The notes below the pieces were generated by a model. It was given only the letters and a program-made list of their open reading frames with translations. It was not told where the DNA came from and did no database searches. DNA of 46,314 nucleotides, from positions 1 to 46,314 of the forward strand of contig CAADGY010000228.1 in the NCBI GenBank assembly GCA_900696665.1, written 5' to 3'. Positions 16,947-26,596 of the stretch are shown piece by piece. A program made the position numbers and the translations under genes. The DNA is from an uncultured Acidobacteriota bacterium. GTDB taxonomy: Bacteria > Acidobacteriota > Terriglobia > Bryobacterales > Bryobacteraceae. How positions within the stretch are numbered: the first letter of the stretch is position 1; every line of letters starts with the position of its first letter.

Positions 16947-17981
16947 ATGGCTTTAAGAATTGCCGCCTTCCTGATTCTCTTGCACGGGGCTTTGTCAACT
17001 GCGTTATTCGCTATGTCTTACCCGGAGCTGATAGAAAAAATGCGCGGTTTTCAGGAGAGCCGTATCCTGCTTACCGCGGTCGAACTCGATGTTTTCACCG
17101 CAGTCGGTCAAGGTGCTACGGCCGGGGCGGTTGCACAGAAGATCAATACTCACGAGCGTGCCACAGAGATGCTGTTAAACGCGCTGGTGGCAATTGGTGC
17201 GTTGAAAAAGAGCGACGGTGTATTTCACAATACGCCGGAAACCTCGACGTATCTGGTGGCGGGTTCACCCGATTATGCGCGCCCGTCGCTGATGCACATC
17301 GTCAACATGTTTAACTCGTGGGCTACGTTGACCGGGAGTGTACGCAAAGGCACCGCGGTGGTTCCTCCCGGAGTAGACCGCCAGGAACAGGAATGGACCG
17401 AAAGCTTTATTGCGGCGATGCACAGTGTAGCCGAGGGCACAGCCGCGAATCTGGTGCGGAGCGTTGGAACCGATGGCGTGCGGCGGCTGCTGGATGTCGG
17501 CGGCGGTTCCGGTGCTTACTCCATCGCCTTTGTAAAAGCAGACCCTGAATTGCGCGCAGACCTGCTCGATCTCGCCTCCGTCGTTCCTCTTGCGCGGAAA
17601 TACACACAGGAGGCTGGGGTGGCGGATCGCATTTCCTTCAAGGTAGGCGACCTGCGTACCGGCGAACTCGGCAAGGACTACGACCTGGTTCTGCTTTCCG
17701 CCATTTGCCACATGTTGAGTCCCGAAGAAAACCGGGATCTGTTCCGCCGCTCCTACAGCGCGCTGGCCAAGGGTGGGCGTATTGTCATTCGCGATTTTAT
17801 TCTGGAACCGGACAAGACCGCGCCGAAGCGCGCCGCATTATTCGCAATCAATATGCTGGTTGGCACCCAGGCAGGTTCCAGCTATAGCGAAGTCGAATAC
17901 AGACAGTGGCTTACCGAAGCCGGATTCCGTGATTTCCGGCGGCCGGAACCGGACGGCGATCTGATCGTCGCGACGCGTTAG
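16947..17981 (+). CDS. SAM-dependent O-methyltransferase-like protein (methyltransferase_2 family)
   Basis: A 344-residue protein. The N-terminal winged-helix dimerisation domain (MRGFQESRILLTAVELDVF, with the family pattern of CrtF/hydroxyneurosporene and plant-type O-methyltransferases) precedes a Rossmann domain with RRLLDVGGGSGAYSIAF, GDLRTGELGKDYDLVLLSAI and GGRIVIRDFIL. The start at 16947 has a very good AAGGAGG (16937-16942). It adds an unusual hydrophobic leader (MALRIAAFLILLHGALSTALFA) that looks like a signal peptide on an enzyme that should need cytosolic SAM. An internal ATG at 17013 would give the normal soluble protein. The substrate is unknown, and the last catalytic His of plant enzymes cannot be assigned with confidence (LLSAICHML is the candidate region). 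Confidence 0.82.
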   Translation: MALRIAAFLILLHGALSTALFAMSYPELIEKMRGFQESRILLTAVELDVFTAVGQGATAGAVAQKINTHERATEMLLNALVAIGALKKSDGVFHNTPETSTYLVAGSPDYARPSLMHIVNMFNSWATLTGSVRKGTAVVPPGVDRQEQEWTESFIAAMHSVAEGTAANLVRSVGTDGVRRLLDVGGGSGAYSIAFVKADPELRADLLDLASVVPLARKYTQEAGVADRISFKVGDLRTGELGKDYDLVLLSAICHMLSPEENRDLFRRSYSALAKGGRIVIRDFILEPDKTAPKRAALFAINMLVGTQAGSSYSEVEYRQWLTEAGFRDFRRPEPDGDLIVATR

Positions 17982-18138
17982 CGAGCCGCTTGCTGGCGCG
18001 CGCGGCCCTGGGAAAGCCTTGTTTGTGAGCCGCGACGGACACGGAGCGCTCGTAGAGACCCTTCGTGCCCGAATCTCCCGTTTTGCGGACAGAAGTATTA
18101 CAACCCGAAGTGCGGATGGCTGGAACAATGAAACTTTA

Positions 18139-19629
18139 ATGGATACTTGTCCAGCGATCATTCAAGGTGGTATGGGTGCAGGAGTTTCGAACTGGCGGCT
18201 GGCGCAGGCCGTCGCCCGGACCGGTCAGCTTGGAGTAGTTTCCGGAACAGCTCTGGACCAGATTCTTGCCAGACGTCTCCAGGACGGTGATCCGGGAGGG
18301 CACATGCGCCGCGGCCTCAGCCGTTTTCCATTTCCGGATATGGCCAGGCGTGTCTGGTCCACCTATTTTGTTCCTGGCGGGAAGGCTGCCGGCGCATCCT
18401 ACAAGACGCCTCCCATGCATACGAAAGACAGTCCGCGGGAACTGCGAGAACTTTGCATCGTGGCGAACTTTGTCGAAGTGATCCTCGCCAGGGAAGGCCA
18501 TGGAAATGCCGTAGGAATCAATTACCTCGAAAAGGTTCAGATGCCCCATTTGCCGTCAATTTACGGTGCCATGCTCGCCGGCACCGCCTACGTGTTGATC
18601 GGTGCGGGCATTCCCCTGAAAATTCCCGGGGTGCTTGACCGCTTCGCCTGTCACGAGCCCGCTTCCTATCCACTGCAAATCACCGGCGCGCAGGATGTTG
18701 ACGATACAACCATGACCTTTGTGCCGAGAGAGTTCATGGAGCGTGAGATTCCACCACTGATCCGGCCGAAGTTCATCGCTATCGTCGCTTCCAATACGCT
18801 GGCTTCGACGATGGTGAAGAAGGCCAACGGCAGAGTAGATGGATTCGTTATCGAGGGGCCCGCGGCCGGGGGGCATAATGCCCCGCCTCGCGGCCGCCTT
18901 CAACTGGACGAGGCTGGTGAACCGGTCTACGGAGAGCGCGACGCCGTGGACCTGGAGAAACTGCGTGAGCTCGGTCTGCCGTTCTGGCTTGCCGGTGGCT
19001 ACGGCAGTGCGGAAAAATTGCGCGCAGCCTGGTCAGCCGGAGCCGCGGGAGTTCAAGTGGGAACCCCCTTCGCGTTCTGCGCCGAGTCGGGATTGAGGAA
19101 TGAATACAAGGAGGCGATCCTGAAGGACATTAAGGCCGGCGAGGCACGCGTCTTCACGGATCCGCTCGCTTCGCCCACGAACTTCCCGTTCAAGGTGGTG
19201 CAGATGTCAGGCTCCCTTTCCGGCAGTGAGGCCTACGCCGCACGGCCTCGTATTTGTGATGTGGGCTATCTGCGGGAGGCCTATCGGGAACCGGACGGCA
19301 CGATTCGCTACCGTTGCGCGGCGGAACCGGTGACGACGTACGTGTCGAAAGGCGGCAGACTGGAGAACACGAATGGCAGGAAGTGTCTCTGCAATGCGTT
19401 GCTGGCAAATATCGGCCTCCCGCAGATCCGCAGCGGAAAGTACATAGAGAATGGTCTGGTTACCGCAGGAAACAACCTCGCGGACGTAGCCCGGTTTTTA
19501 CCGGAGAACGGGCTCATCTATCGGGCCGCCGACGTAATCGCAAAGCTACTGAACGTGGAGCCGCTCCCGGCCTATCCGCGGACGGAGGTTTGCGTGGGCG
19601 CCACATTGTCAGGTACCGGTCATTGTTGA
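18139..19629 (+). CDS. Nitronate monooxygenase-like / PfaD-like FMN oxidoreductase
   Basis: About 496 residues if started at the ATG 18139, where the conserved core begins (CPAIIQGGMGAGVSNWRLA); a TTG at 18019 would add 40 residues of unconvincing sequence. It is a TIM-barrel flavoenzyme of the NMO/2-nitropropane dioxygenase superfamily: VIEGPAAGGHNAP in the middle, FWLAGGYGSAEKL and AAGVQVGTPFAFCAESG at the phosphate-binding end. The length is well above that of simple NMOs (about 330-380). The extra C-terminal part has Cys-containing motifs (GRKCLCNALLANIG). It recalls the PfaD enoyl reductases of polyketide systems, but no PKS gene is nearby. Its physiological substrate is not known. Confidence 0.8.
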   Translation: MDTCPAIIQGGMGAGVSNWRLAQAVARTGQLGVVSGTALDQILARRLQDGDPGGHMRRGLSRFPFPDMARRVWSTYFVPGGKAAGASYKTPPMHTKDSPRELRELCIVANFVEVILAREGHGNAVGINYLEKVQMPHLPSIYGAMLAGTAYVLIGAGIPLKIPGVLDRFACHEPASYPLQITGAQDVDDTTMTFVPREFMEREIPPLIRPKFIAIVASNTLASTMVKKANGRVDGFVIEGPAAGGHNAPPRGRLQLDEAGEPVYGERDAVDLEKLRELGLPFWLAGGYGSAEKLRAAWSAGAAGVQVGTPFAFCAESGLRNEYKEAILKDIKAGEARVFTDPLASPTNFPFKVVQMSGSLSGSEAYAARPRICDVGYLREAYREPDGTIRYRCAAEPVTTYVSKGGRLENTNGRKCLCNALLANIGLPQIRSGKYIENGLVTAGNNLADVARFLPENGLIYRAADVIAKLLNVEPLPAYPRTEVCVGATLSGTGHC

Positions 19630-19646
19630 TACGCTCTATTCCAACC

Positions 19647-21080
19647 ATGGTTTGTCGGAGGACTTCAAGCAGTTGGATATGGGCACGATACTGCCTGGTA
19701 GCCGCTGTCATTTTGCTGGCGATGCCCGTGTGGGCTCAAAGACGTGCCGCGGGGCCGCTGCGAGTACTCCAATCGAATCCCCGGTGGTTTACGGACGGAT
19801 CCGGCAAAGCGGTCTATCTGGCGGGGTCGCATGCCTGGTGGACTTTGCAGGACAATGATCTGCTTTATCCCGCGAAGACCAACCCTCCTCACCGGTTTGA
19901 TTTTGACGGCTACCTCGATTTCCTGGAACGGCATAACCACAACTTTTTCCGGCTGTGGCGCTGGGAACCACCGAAATGGACCGATAGGTACGACAAGAAA
20001 GCGGCATATTGCACGCCCCATCCATGGGTGCGGACCGGTCCGGGCACGGCTGCCGACGGGCAGCCGAAATTCGACCTGACCCGTTTTAACGAGGAATACT
20101 TCGGCCGGATGCGAGTGCGTCTGACCAAAGCCGGCGGCCGCGGCATATACGCGGCGGTGATGCTCTTTGAGGGGTGGGCGATGCAGTTCACCGACGGGTG
20201 GACTTACCATCCCTTCAATGGAGCGAACAACGTCAACGGGGTCGACGCCGACCTCAACCGGGACGGCAAAGGCCTGGAGTTCAATTCACTCGAACTAGGA
20301 ACCATGGCGCGGCGGGTGCTCGATCTTCAGGAGGCTTACGTGCGGAAAGTGATCGACACGGTCAACGACCTGGACAACGTGCTCTATGAGGTTTCGAATG
20401 AGGCATTCGCCGGGTCGACGGATTGGCAGTACCACATGATTCGCTTCGTGAAGCAATACGAATTGGATAAACCCAAGCGGCACCCGGTGGGCATGACGTT
20501 TCAGTACCGGGGAGGCGCCAACGCTGTGCTTTACGCCAGCCCCGCCGATTGGATATCGCCCAACGACGGTGGCAGCGCGGAGAGCTTCCGGGATAACCCC
20601 TGTGCTGACTGCACCACGAAAGTGGTGGTCAGCGACACTGATCATCTGTGGGGACACACCGGGGGTGACAACGTGTGGGTGTGGAAGAGTTTCTGCCGCG
20701 GGCTGAACGTGCTGTTTATGGAAGAGCTGCTTCCGTCGCCTACCTGGCAGGATTCGGCGCGCCTTGCGATGGGTCAGACGCGGCGTTACGCCAATAAGAT
20801 GGACTTGGCGTCAATGAAGCCTGAACCGGCTATTGCAAGAGGAGGCTACTGCCTGGCTCACCGCGGCAGGGAGTATCTGGTGTTTCAGCCGGGCGTGATC
20901 GGCCAATTTACAGTGGATTTGGAAGACGCTCCGGGAGTTTTTGATGTGGAATGGCTCAATGTCAACAAAGATGAGACCCTAGCCGGCAAATCCGTGCAGG
21001 GAGGTGCAGCAGTCACGTTCCGCACGCCATTTGGAGGCCCGGCGGCGCTATACCTGAAGCGCTCTTCGGAGGGGAAATAA
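19647..21080 (+). CDS. Secreted glycoside hydrolase-like TIM-barrel protein (DUF4038-like)
   Basis: About 477 residues. The likely ATG at 19647 begins a signal peptide (WARYCLVAAVILLAMPVWAQ). The mature protein starts with PRWFTDGSGKAVYLAGSHAWW and continues DFDGYLDFLERHNHNFFRLWRWE, the pattern of clan A glycosidases of the DUF4038/apiosidase kind. NVLYEVSNEAF holds a probable acid/base Glu, and VLFMEELLPSP is a candidate for the nucleophile end. The C-terminal beta domain (GVFDVEWLNVNKDET...AALYLKR) resembles the collagen-binding-like domain found in these enzymes. The frame is open 333 bases further upstream, but within the previous gene. The substrate is unassigned; it is probably a plant cell-wall polysaccharide side chain. 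Confidence 0.72.
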   Translation: MVCRRTSSSWIWARYCLVAAVILLAMPVWAQRRAAGPLRVLQSNPRWFTDGSGKAVYLAGSHAWWTLQDNDLLYPAKTNPPHRFDFDGYLDFLERHNHNFFRLWRWEPPKWTDRYDKKAAYCTPHPWVRTGPGTAADGQPKFDLTRFNEEYFGRMRVRLTKAGGRGIYAAVMLFEGWAMQFTDGWTYHPFNGANNVNGVDADLNRDGKGLEFNSLELGTMARRVLDLQEAYVRKVIDTVNDLDNVLYEVSNEAFAGSTDWQYHMIRFVKQYELDKPKRHPVGMTFQYRGGANAVLYASPADWISPNDGGSAESFRDNPCADCTTKVVVSDTDHLWGHTGGDNVWVWKSFCRGLNVLFMEELLPSPTWQDSARLAMGQTRRYANKMDLASMKPEPAIARGGYCLAHRGREYLVFQPGVIGQFTVDLEDAPGVFDVEWLNVNKDETLAGKSVQGGAAVTFRTPFGGPAALYLKRSSEGK

Positions 21081-21085
21081 GCAAT

Positions 21086-21445
21086 ATGGAACAGACACCC
21101 ATTGCGATCGATACCAGTACGGTGGAGTGGGAGGAGCGGTTCAACGAAAAGCTGGGCAGGAGCCTGTTTCGAAAAAATCTGTTCGAAGATGGCGAGACAG
21201 GAATGGAGATTCGCCTGGTGCGTTATCCCGCCGGAGTGGTGAATCCGTGGCATACACATCCCTGCGCACACGGAATGTACGTGCTCGAGGGCACACTGGC
21301 GACCAACGCCGGCGCCTTTGGACCGGGGACATTTGTGTGGTTTCCCGAAGGTTCCGTTATGCAACACGGAGCGACCGCGGAGGTGGATGTGACCGTGCTG
21401 TTCGTCACCAATAAACCATTTCGTATCGATTACGTTCAGCGTTGA
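21086..21445 (+). CDS. Small cupin-domain protein
   Basis: A 119-residue single cupin. The metal-binding motif 1 is HTHPCAHGMYVLEG (His-X-His and later Glu), and motif 2 is PEGSVMQHGA with its His. It resembles the ChrR/quercetinase-like cupins. It lies 5 bases behind the secreted glycosidase gene and is probably in the same transcript. Its last 10 bases overlap the 3' end of the convergent cfa gene. Function unknown. Confidence 0.8.
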   Translation: MEQTPIAIDTSTVEWEERFNEKLGRSLFRKNLFEDGETGMEIRLVRYPAGVVNPWHTHPCAHGMYVLEGTLATNAGAFGPGTFVWFPEGSVMQHGATAEVDVTVLFVTNKPFRIDYVQR

Positions 21446-22680
21446 GCCGTTTTGGTCTCCGGTTCTTGGGCGGAAGCAGATCCATGGTACATGTAGTCGC
21501 GGCTCATGTGCCTCGGCCGGGGATAAGAGCGTTTGGCGAACAGCAGTTGGAACACATCGGCGCCGCCGTCTTCGAAATTCGCCGCTGACCCGGCAAGATA
21601 GATGAGCCAGGTTCGATAGGTCTGCCGGTCTACCGCCTCGAGGCAGGCATTCCGGTTTGCCAGGAGGCGCTCGAGCCATGCGCGGCACGTCATGCCGTAG
21701 TGGCTCCGCAAGTTCTCGGCATCCAGAAGCTCGAACCCGGCTCTTTCCGCCGCCCGAATGGTTTGCGCCAGGCGCGACAGCCCGCCTCCGGGAAAAACGT
21801 AACGATCGATAAAGAGGGTCTCGGCATCCTGCCGGACACCTTCCGGGCGAATGATGCCGTGATTCAGGAAAAGCCCCGAGTTGTCGAGAAGCCGGTAAAC
21901 CGCTCTGAAGTACTGTTCAAGGCGGGGAGGTCCCACGTGCTCGAACATGCCGACGGAGGCGATTTTGTCGTAAGGTCCCGTCAGTTCGCGATAGTCGGAC
22001 AGGCACACCGAGGCGAAACCGCACAACTGGCGCGCTTCGATAAGACGGCTGGCCTGTTTGGCCTGGTTCTCGCTTAAGGTACAACCCGTCGCAAACACGC
22101 CATAGCTCTCGGCGGCGCGCAGCAGTAAACTGCCCCATCCGCAACCTATATCGAGGAAGCGGTCGCCGGGTTGCAAATCCAGCTTGCGGCAGATGTGATC
22201 CATCTTTTCCAACTGTGCGCGATCCAGGCTCCATTCAGCATGCCGGAAGTATGCGCACGAATACACCATGCGACTATCCAGAAATAGCCGATAAAAGTCG
22301 TTCGAGCGGTCGTAATGAAAGTGGATGTCGCGCGCCGTTCGCCTGCGGGTTGCAAATCTGTTGCGCAAATGCCGCAGGTACAGGGGCAGCATTCCGAACC
22401 ACTTCCAGCCGCCGCTGCCGGTGCTTGCTCGCTTGAAGCGGACGGCGGCGACCAGGTCGCCTCGAATATCGAACTCACCGCGGATGAAGGCATTCGCCGC
22501 GGAAATCATACCGGTTTTAAGGAGCCACTTAAACTGCTTTCGATTCTGGAGTACTAACGTGAAGTTGGGGGCGCCAGAGAAGATGGGAGGAGTACCGTCG
22601 CAAAACTCAACCGCCAATGCCGTAGTGCCGTTCCCTGTTTGCGTTCGCGCTCGAGCGGCCGGCGTAACAGTGTGGAACAT
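21436..22680 (-). CDS. cfa: Cyclopropane-fatty-acyl-phospholipid synthase family protein
   Basis: A 414-residue enzyme that transfers a methylene group from SAM to unsaturated acyl chains of membrane lipids. The N-terminal lipid-binding domain includes IRGEFDIRGDLVAAVRF. The SAM-binding loop is RFLDIGCGWGSLLLRAAESYG, and the family motifs IHFHYDRSNDFYRLFLDSRMVYSCAYF and GMFEHVGPPRLEQYF are complete. Length and pattern match CFA synthases, though mycolic acid methyltransferase-like relatives exist. It is divergent from the glycosidase-like gene at 22764. A GAGG element about 10 bases before the ATG can serve as ribosome site. Cyclopropane lipids often protect stationary cells against acid. Confidence 0.9.
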   Translation of the reverse strand: MFHTVTPAARARTQTGNGTTALAVEFCDGTPPIFSGAPNFTLVLQNRKQFKWLLKTGMISAANAFIRGEFDIRGDLVAAVRFKRASTGSGGWKWFGMLPLYLRHLRNRFATRRRTARDIHFHYDRSNDFYRLFLDSRMVYSCAYFRHAEWSLDRAQLEKMDHICRKLDLQPGDRFLDIGCGWGSLLLRAAESYGVFATGCTLSENQAKQASRLIEARQLCGFASVCLSDYRELTGPYDKIASVGMFEHVGPPRLEQYFRAVYRLLDNSGLFLNHGIIRPEGVRQDAETLFIDRYVFPGGGLSRLAQTIRAAERAGFELLDAENLRSHYGMTCRAWLERLLANRNACLEAVDRQTYRTWLIYLAGSAANFEDGGADVFQLLFAKRSYPRPRHMSRDYMYHGSASAQEPETKTAQR

Positions 22681-22763
22681 ATCGTTCGCCTCAGCTCAAA
22701 GATCAACTGCCAACACTTCAATTTTAGCTCCCATGCCAGTTCGGGATTCGATATCTTACAAGA

Positions 22764-24443
22764 ATGCGGAAAAAGAGACGACCTCCGGCGGGGATGCAAC
22801 TTTTTTCGTTTCGCGTGTCCGTCCTTCTGGCGATGTCAGCCGCAGCGGGATCTCCACAGGGTGGTAATGTTCTGTACAATGGTATCCGCCTTCCGTCCCA
22901 GTGGCCTCCAACGGGAATTAAACTCAGTCACGAACCACTGCCCGATCCTCCTTATCTGGCATCGCCTCCGGACATTATTCCGATCGATGTGGGGCGGCAA
23001 CTATTTGTGGATCATTTCCTGATTGAGGAAACAACGCTGCGCCGTACCTTTCACCAGGCTGAATACTTCGCAGGCAATCCCGTGCTGAGACCGGACAGAC
23101 CATGGGAGCTGAGACGCGATGGAGGTGGAGGGGCAATGCCCTTCAGCGATGGCGTTTTCTACGATCCGCATGACCGTCTTTATAAGATGTGGTACCTGGG
23201 CCTTGGTGCGACGTTGTACGCGACATCGAAAGATGGTATCCACTGGGACAAACCCAAACTCGATGTAGAGCCTGGAACGAACGTCGTTCATCGCGGGAAT
23301 CGTGACTCCAGCACCGTATGGCTCGATCTGGAAGAGAGCGATCCTCAACGGCGATACAAATTTCTCTACAACCCCGGCAACATGCGTCCGATGATACTGC
23401 ATTTTTCCTCGGACGGAATTCATTGGGGACAGCCCGTCGCGCAGAGCATGAAAGTGGCGGATCGCACGACGTTCTTCCGGAATCCATTCCGCAAGGTATG
23501 GGTCTACAGTATCCGCGATCATACGCCCGGAGTAATCAGCCCACAGCGTACCCGCAGGCCCGGCGAGCATGTACGGTTCCGTACTTATGCTGAATCCCCG
23601 AACATCGCCGCGGGGTTGCAGTGGAAGCCCGTACCCTGGATTGGAGCGGACCGGTTGGATGCCACGCGAGTAGACCTCAACGTGAGACCGGAGTTGTACA
23701 ACCTGGACGCGGTCGCTTATGAGAGCGTCATGGTGGGCCTGTTCAGTATCTGGCGGGGACAATTTAAAGACCGGGAGAAGCCGAACGAGATCGTGGCCGG
23801 ATTCAGCCGTGACGGTTTTCACTGGTACCGCCCGTCACGCCGAGCGTTTATTCCTGTCTCCGCGCGCCACGGCGACTGGAATCACGGCAACGTGCAATCG
23901 GCGGGCGGAGTCTGCCTGTTGGTGGGGGATCGCCTCTTCTTTTATGTGAGTGGCCGCTCGCGGGCTCCCGGTGTCATAGGGCAAAACAGTACCGGGCTGG
24001 CGACGATCCGCCGCGATGGATTTGTTTCCATGGATGCCGGTGCCGCCGAAGGAACGCTGACCACGCGTCCGGTTTCCTTTCGCGGCAAACGGCTGTTCGT
24101 GAACGCGAACACGGAGGCAGGCGAATTGACGGTGGAGGTGCTGGATCAGAAAGGACGTGCAATCCCAGCCTTTTCGCGCTCACAGTGCATTCCCGTGCGC
24201 GCTGATAATACAGCGCAAGAGGTGAGCTGGAAGAATGCCGATCTATCGTCCCTTTCGGGAAGGCCCGTCCGCTTCCGCTTTTACCTGAGGTACGGCAGAC
24301 TCTATGCCTTCTGGGTAAGTCCCGACGCTTCAGGCGCCAGTTACGGATACGTGGGCGCGGGCGGGCCAGGATTCACAGGCCCGACCGATACGGTGGGAAC
24401 CGGAATTTATAAGCATTGCTGCGCGAGTGAGATCCTGCACTAA
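22764..24443 (+). CDS. Secreted five-blade-propeller glycoside hydrolase-like protein
   Basis: A 559-residue protein with a cleavable signal peptide (QLFSFRVSVLLAMSAAAG). It then shows GH32/43/68-like features: repeated strands such as YATSKDGIHWDKP, FSSDGIHWGQP and FSRDGFHWYRP, FYDPHDRLYKMWYLG, and a C-terminal beta-sandwich (about 440-555) with VEVLDQKGRAIPAF. Similar proteins are common in planctomycetes and acidobacteria but mostly have no known activity. The ATG at 22764 has TATCTT six bases upstream and no Shine-Dalgarno; an ATG at 22794 behind GGCGGGG is the alternative. It may degrade a fructan- or arabinan-like substrate, which is only an analogy. Confidence 0.7.
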   Translation: MRKKRRPPAGMQLFSFRVSVLLAMSAAAGSPQGGNVLYNGIRLPSQWPPTGIKLSHEPLPDPPYLASPPDIIPIDVGRQLFVDHFLIEETTLRRTFHQAEYFAGNPVLRPDRPWELRRDGGGGAMPFSDGVFYDPHDRLYKMWYLGLGATLYATSKDGIHWDKPKLDVEPGTNVVHRGNRDSSTVWLDLEESDPQRRYKFLYNPGNMRPMILHFSSDGIHWGQPVAQSMKVADRTTFFRNPFRKVWVYSIRDHTPGVISPQRTRRPGEHVRFRTYAESPNIAAGLQWKPVPWIGADRLDATRVDLNVRPELYNLDAVAYESVMVGLFSIWRGQFKDREKPNEIVAGFSRDGFHWYRPSRRAFIPVSARHGDWNHGNVQSAGGVCLLVGDRLFFYVSGRSRAPGVIGQNSTGLATIRRDGFVSMDAGAAEGTLTTRPVSFRGKRLFVNANTEAGELTVEVLDQKGRAIPAFSRSQCIPVRADNTAQEVSWKNADLSSLSGRPVRFRFYLRYGRLYAFWVSPDASGASYGYVGAGGPGFTGPTDTVGTGIYKHCCASEILH

Positions 24444-24504
24444 CGCACATACGGCGCCGGCCGCGCGGCAGCCATCGGCCTGTTGAACTCAAGGGGGGAG
24501 CAGC

Positions 24505-26487
24505 GTGAAACGACGGAAGCTGTTCGGTGGCTCTATCACGTGTGGAATTTTATTGTGGGCTGTGCATTCGACACTGCTTTGCGCACAGGAACCCAGCCGC
24601 GGACAGAGCCTGTACAACAGTCTCTGTATGAGTTGTCACGGGGGCGATGGAAACGGTGGAGAGCGGGCCCCCGGCATTGTGCGGCAGGTGCGTGCGCGGG
24701 ATGACCGCCAACTTGCGGAATTGATCCGGCAGGGGATTCCGGGCGGTGGGATGCCTGCGTACAAGTTGGCCGAGCAGCCGATGCGTGAGTTGATCGCTTT
24801 TCTACGGTCATTGCGCCCGGCGCGCGCGCGCCCGGTCCACCGGGCAAAGATCGAAACCATCGCAGGGAGGATCCTCGAAGGAGTCGTGCTGAATCAGAGC
24901 GCCAGTGAGATGCAGATGCAAAGTGACGATGGACGGCTGCGTCTTTTGCGGAGGACTGGCGATCGATACCGGGAGGTGACTTCGCAAACAGACTGGCTGA
25001 CTTACAACGGCACGGATGGCGGAAACCGGTACAGTATGCTCGCGCAGATCACAAAAGAAAACGTTTCGCGCCTGGCTCCGGCCTGGGTCTTTCCTTTATC
25101 GAACGCCACGCGGCTGGAGGTAACGCCGGTGGTGGTCCAAGGCGTTATGTACGTCACGGCGGCAAATGAATGTTACGCTCTCGATGCCGGCTCCGGGCGC
25201 GAGTTGTGGCATTACAGGCGGCCGCGTACGCCGGGCGTCGCGGGGGACGCAGGGGGTGGTATCAATCGCGGCGTGGCAGTCTCCGGCGACCACGTATTCA
25301 TGGTGACGGACCACGCCCATCTCATCGCGCTCAACCGGTTCACGGGAGCACTTCTCTGGGACACTACAATGGCCGACTACAAGGAGAACTATGGCGCTAC
25401 ATCGGCGCCGCTGGTTGCCGGCGGCCTGGTGGTGTCGGGTCATTCGGGAGGTGATGAAGGTGTGCGAGGCTTTCTCGCAGCTTTTGATCGGGGCACGGGG
25501 AAGGAGGTGTGGCGCTTCTGGACGGTGCCGAAGCCGGGAGAGCCTGGTTCGGAAACGTGGAAAGGCAGCGCCATCGAACATGGCTGCTCCTCGACGTGGC
25601 TGACCGGCACCTACGATCCACAACTGGAGCTCCTTTATTGGCCGACCGGCAATCCCTGCCCGGACTTCAACGGCGATGAGCGAAAGGGCGACAACCTCTA
25701 TTCAGATTCCGTGGTGGCTCTCTCCGTCAAGACGGGTCAGTTGAAATGGTATTACCAGTTCACGCCGCACGATCTGTGGGATTGGGATGCGCAACAGCCT
25801 CCGGTGCTGGTGGATGTGGAATGGAAGGGGCGTCCGCGCAAACTTCTTCTTCATGCAAATCGAAACGGCTTCTTTTACGTGCTCGATAGGATCAGCGGAG
25901 AATTGCTGTTGGGCGAACCGTTCGTAAAGAAGCTCACCTGGGCCTCCGGCATCGGCAAGGATGGACGGCCCATGAAGATGCCAGGGCAATCACCGTCACC
26001 CGAAGGCACGAAAGTCTGCCCCGCCGTGGAAGGAGCGACGAACTGGTTTTCGACCAGCTTTCATCCGGGGACCGGACTGTATTATGTCCAGGCACTGGAG
26101 AAATGCAACATCTTCGTGAAAGAGGTAGGCAAGTGGGAGCCTGGCAAGTCGTACTACGACGGCTCCACCCGCCAGGTGCCGGGCGAGCCGGGTCAGAAGA
26201 TTTTGCGGGCCATCGATATTCGTACCGGTAAGATCACTTGGGAGCTGCCACAGGCGGGCGACGCGAATACTTGGGGAGGCACCCTGGCGACCGCCTCCGG
26301 ACTGGTATTTTTTGGAGACGATTCCAATAACCTCAGCGTGGCCGACGCCACGACCGGAAAACTGCTATGGAGTTTCCCCGCAAATCATCTCTGGAAAGCC
26401 TCACCCATGACGTACATGTTCGACCGCAAGCAGTACGTTGCCGTTGCTTCAGGGCCTAATGTGATCGCATTCGCATTAGTGGAATGA
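24505..26487 (+). CDS. PQQ-dependent dehydrogenase with N-terminal cytochrome c domain
   Basis: A 660-residue periplasmic quinohaemoprotein. After the signal peptide comes a cytochrome c domain with the haem motif CMSCH (Cys41-His45) and a probable Met83 axial ligand in GGGMPAYK. The eight-blade PQQ propeller then begins at DWLTYNGTDGGNRYSMLAQI and includes VTAANECYALDAGSGRELW, the quinone-contact region ATSAPLVAGGLVVSGHSGGDEG, and the Asp-bearing DLWDWDAQQPP typical of type I/II alcohol dehydrogenases. The haem is fused in front of the propeller instead of behind it as in quinohaemoprotein ADH. The GTG start at 24505 is supported by AAGGGGGGAG directly before. It should oxidise an alcohol or sugar and pass electrons to the respiratory chain. 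Confidence 0.9.
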   Translation: MKRRKLFGGSITCGILLWAVHSTLLCAQEPSRGQSLYNSLCMSCHGGDGNGGERAPGIVRQVRARDDRQLAELIRQGIPGGGMPAYKLAEQPMRELIAFLRSLRPARARPVHRAKIETIAGRILEGVVLNQSASEMQMQSDDGRLRLLRRTGDRYREVTSQTDWLTYNGTDGGNRYSMLAQITKENVSRLAPAWVFPLSNATRLEVTPVVVQGVMYVTAANECYALDAGSGRELWHYRRPRTPGVAGDAGGGINRGVAVSGDHVFMVTDHAHLIALNRFTGALLWDTTMADYKENYGATSAPLVAGGLVVSGHSGGDEGVRGFLAAFDRGTGKEVWRFWTVPKPGEPGSETWKGSAIEHGCSSTWLTGTYDPQLELLYWPTGNPCPDFNGDERKGDNLYSDSVVALSVKTGQLKWYYQFTPHDLWDWDAQQPPVLVDVEWKGRPRKLLLHANRNGFFYVLDRISGELLLGEPFVKKLTWASGIGKDGRPMKMPGQSPSPEGTKVCPAVEGATNWFSTSFHPGTGLYYVQALEKCNIFVKEVGKWEPGKSYYDGSTRQVPGEPGQKILRAIDIRTGKITWELPQAGDANTWGGTLATASGLVFFGDDSNNLSVADATTGKLLWSFPANHLWKASPMTYMFDRKQYVAVASGPNVIAFALVE

Positions 26488-26596
26488 AGGAAAGGACGGC
26501 GAAATGACCTTCTTCTTCCGCGATCGTGTTGCCGCCGCCGGCCCCGACGGCACAAATCACACTTGTGCCCGTTCCTTACATGCAATGAGCCATTCG

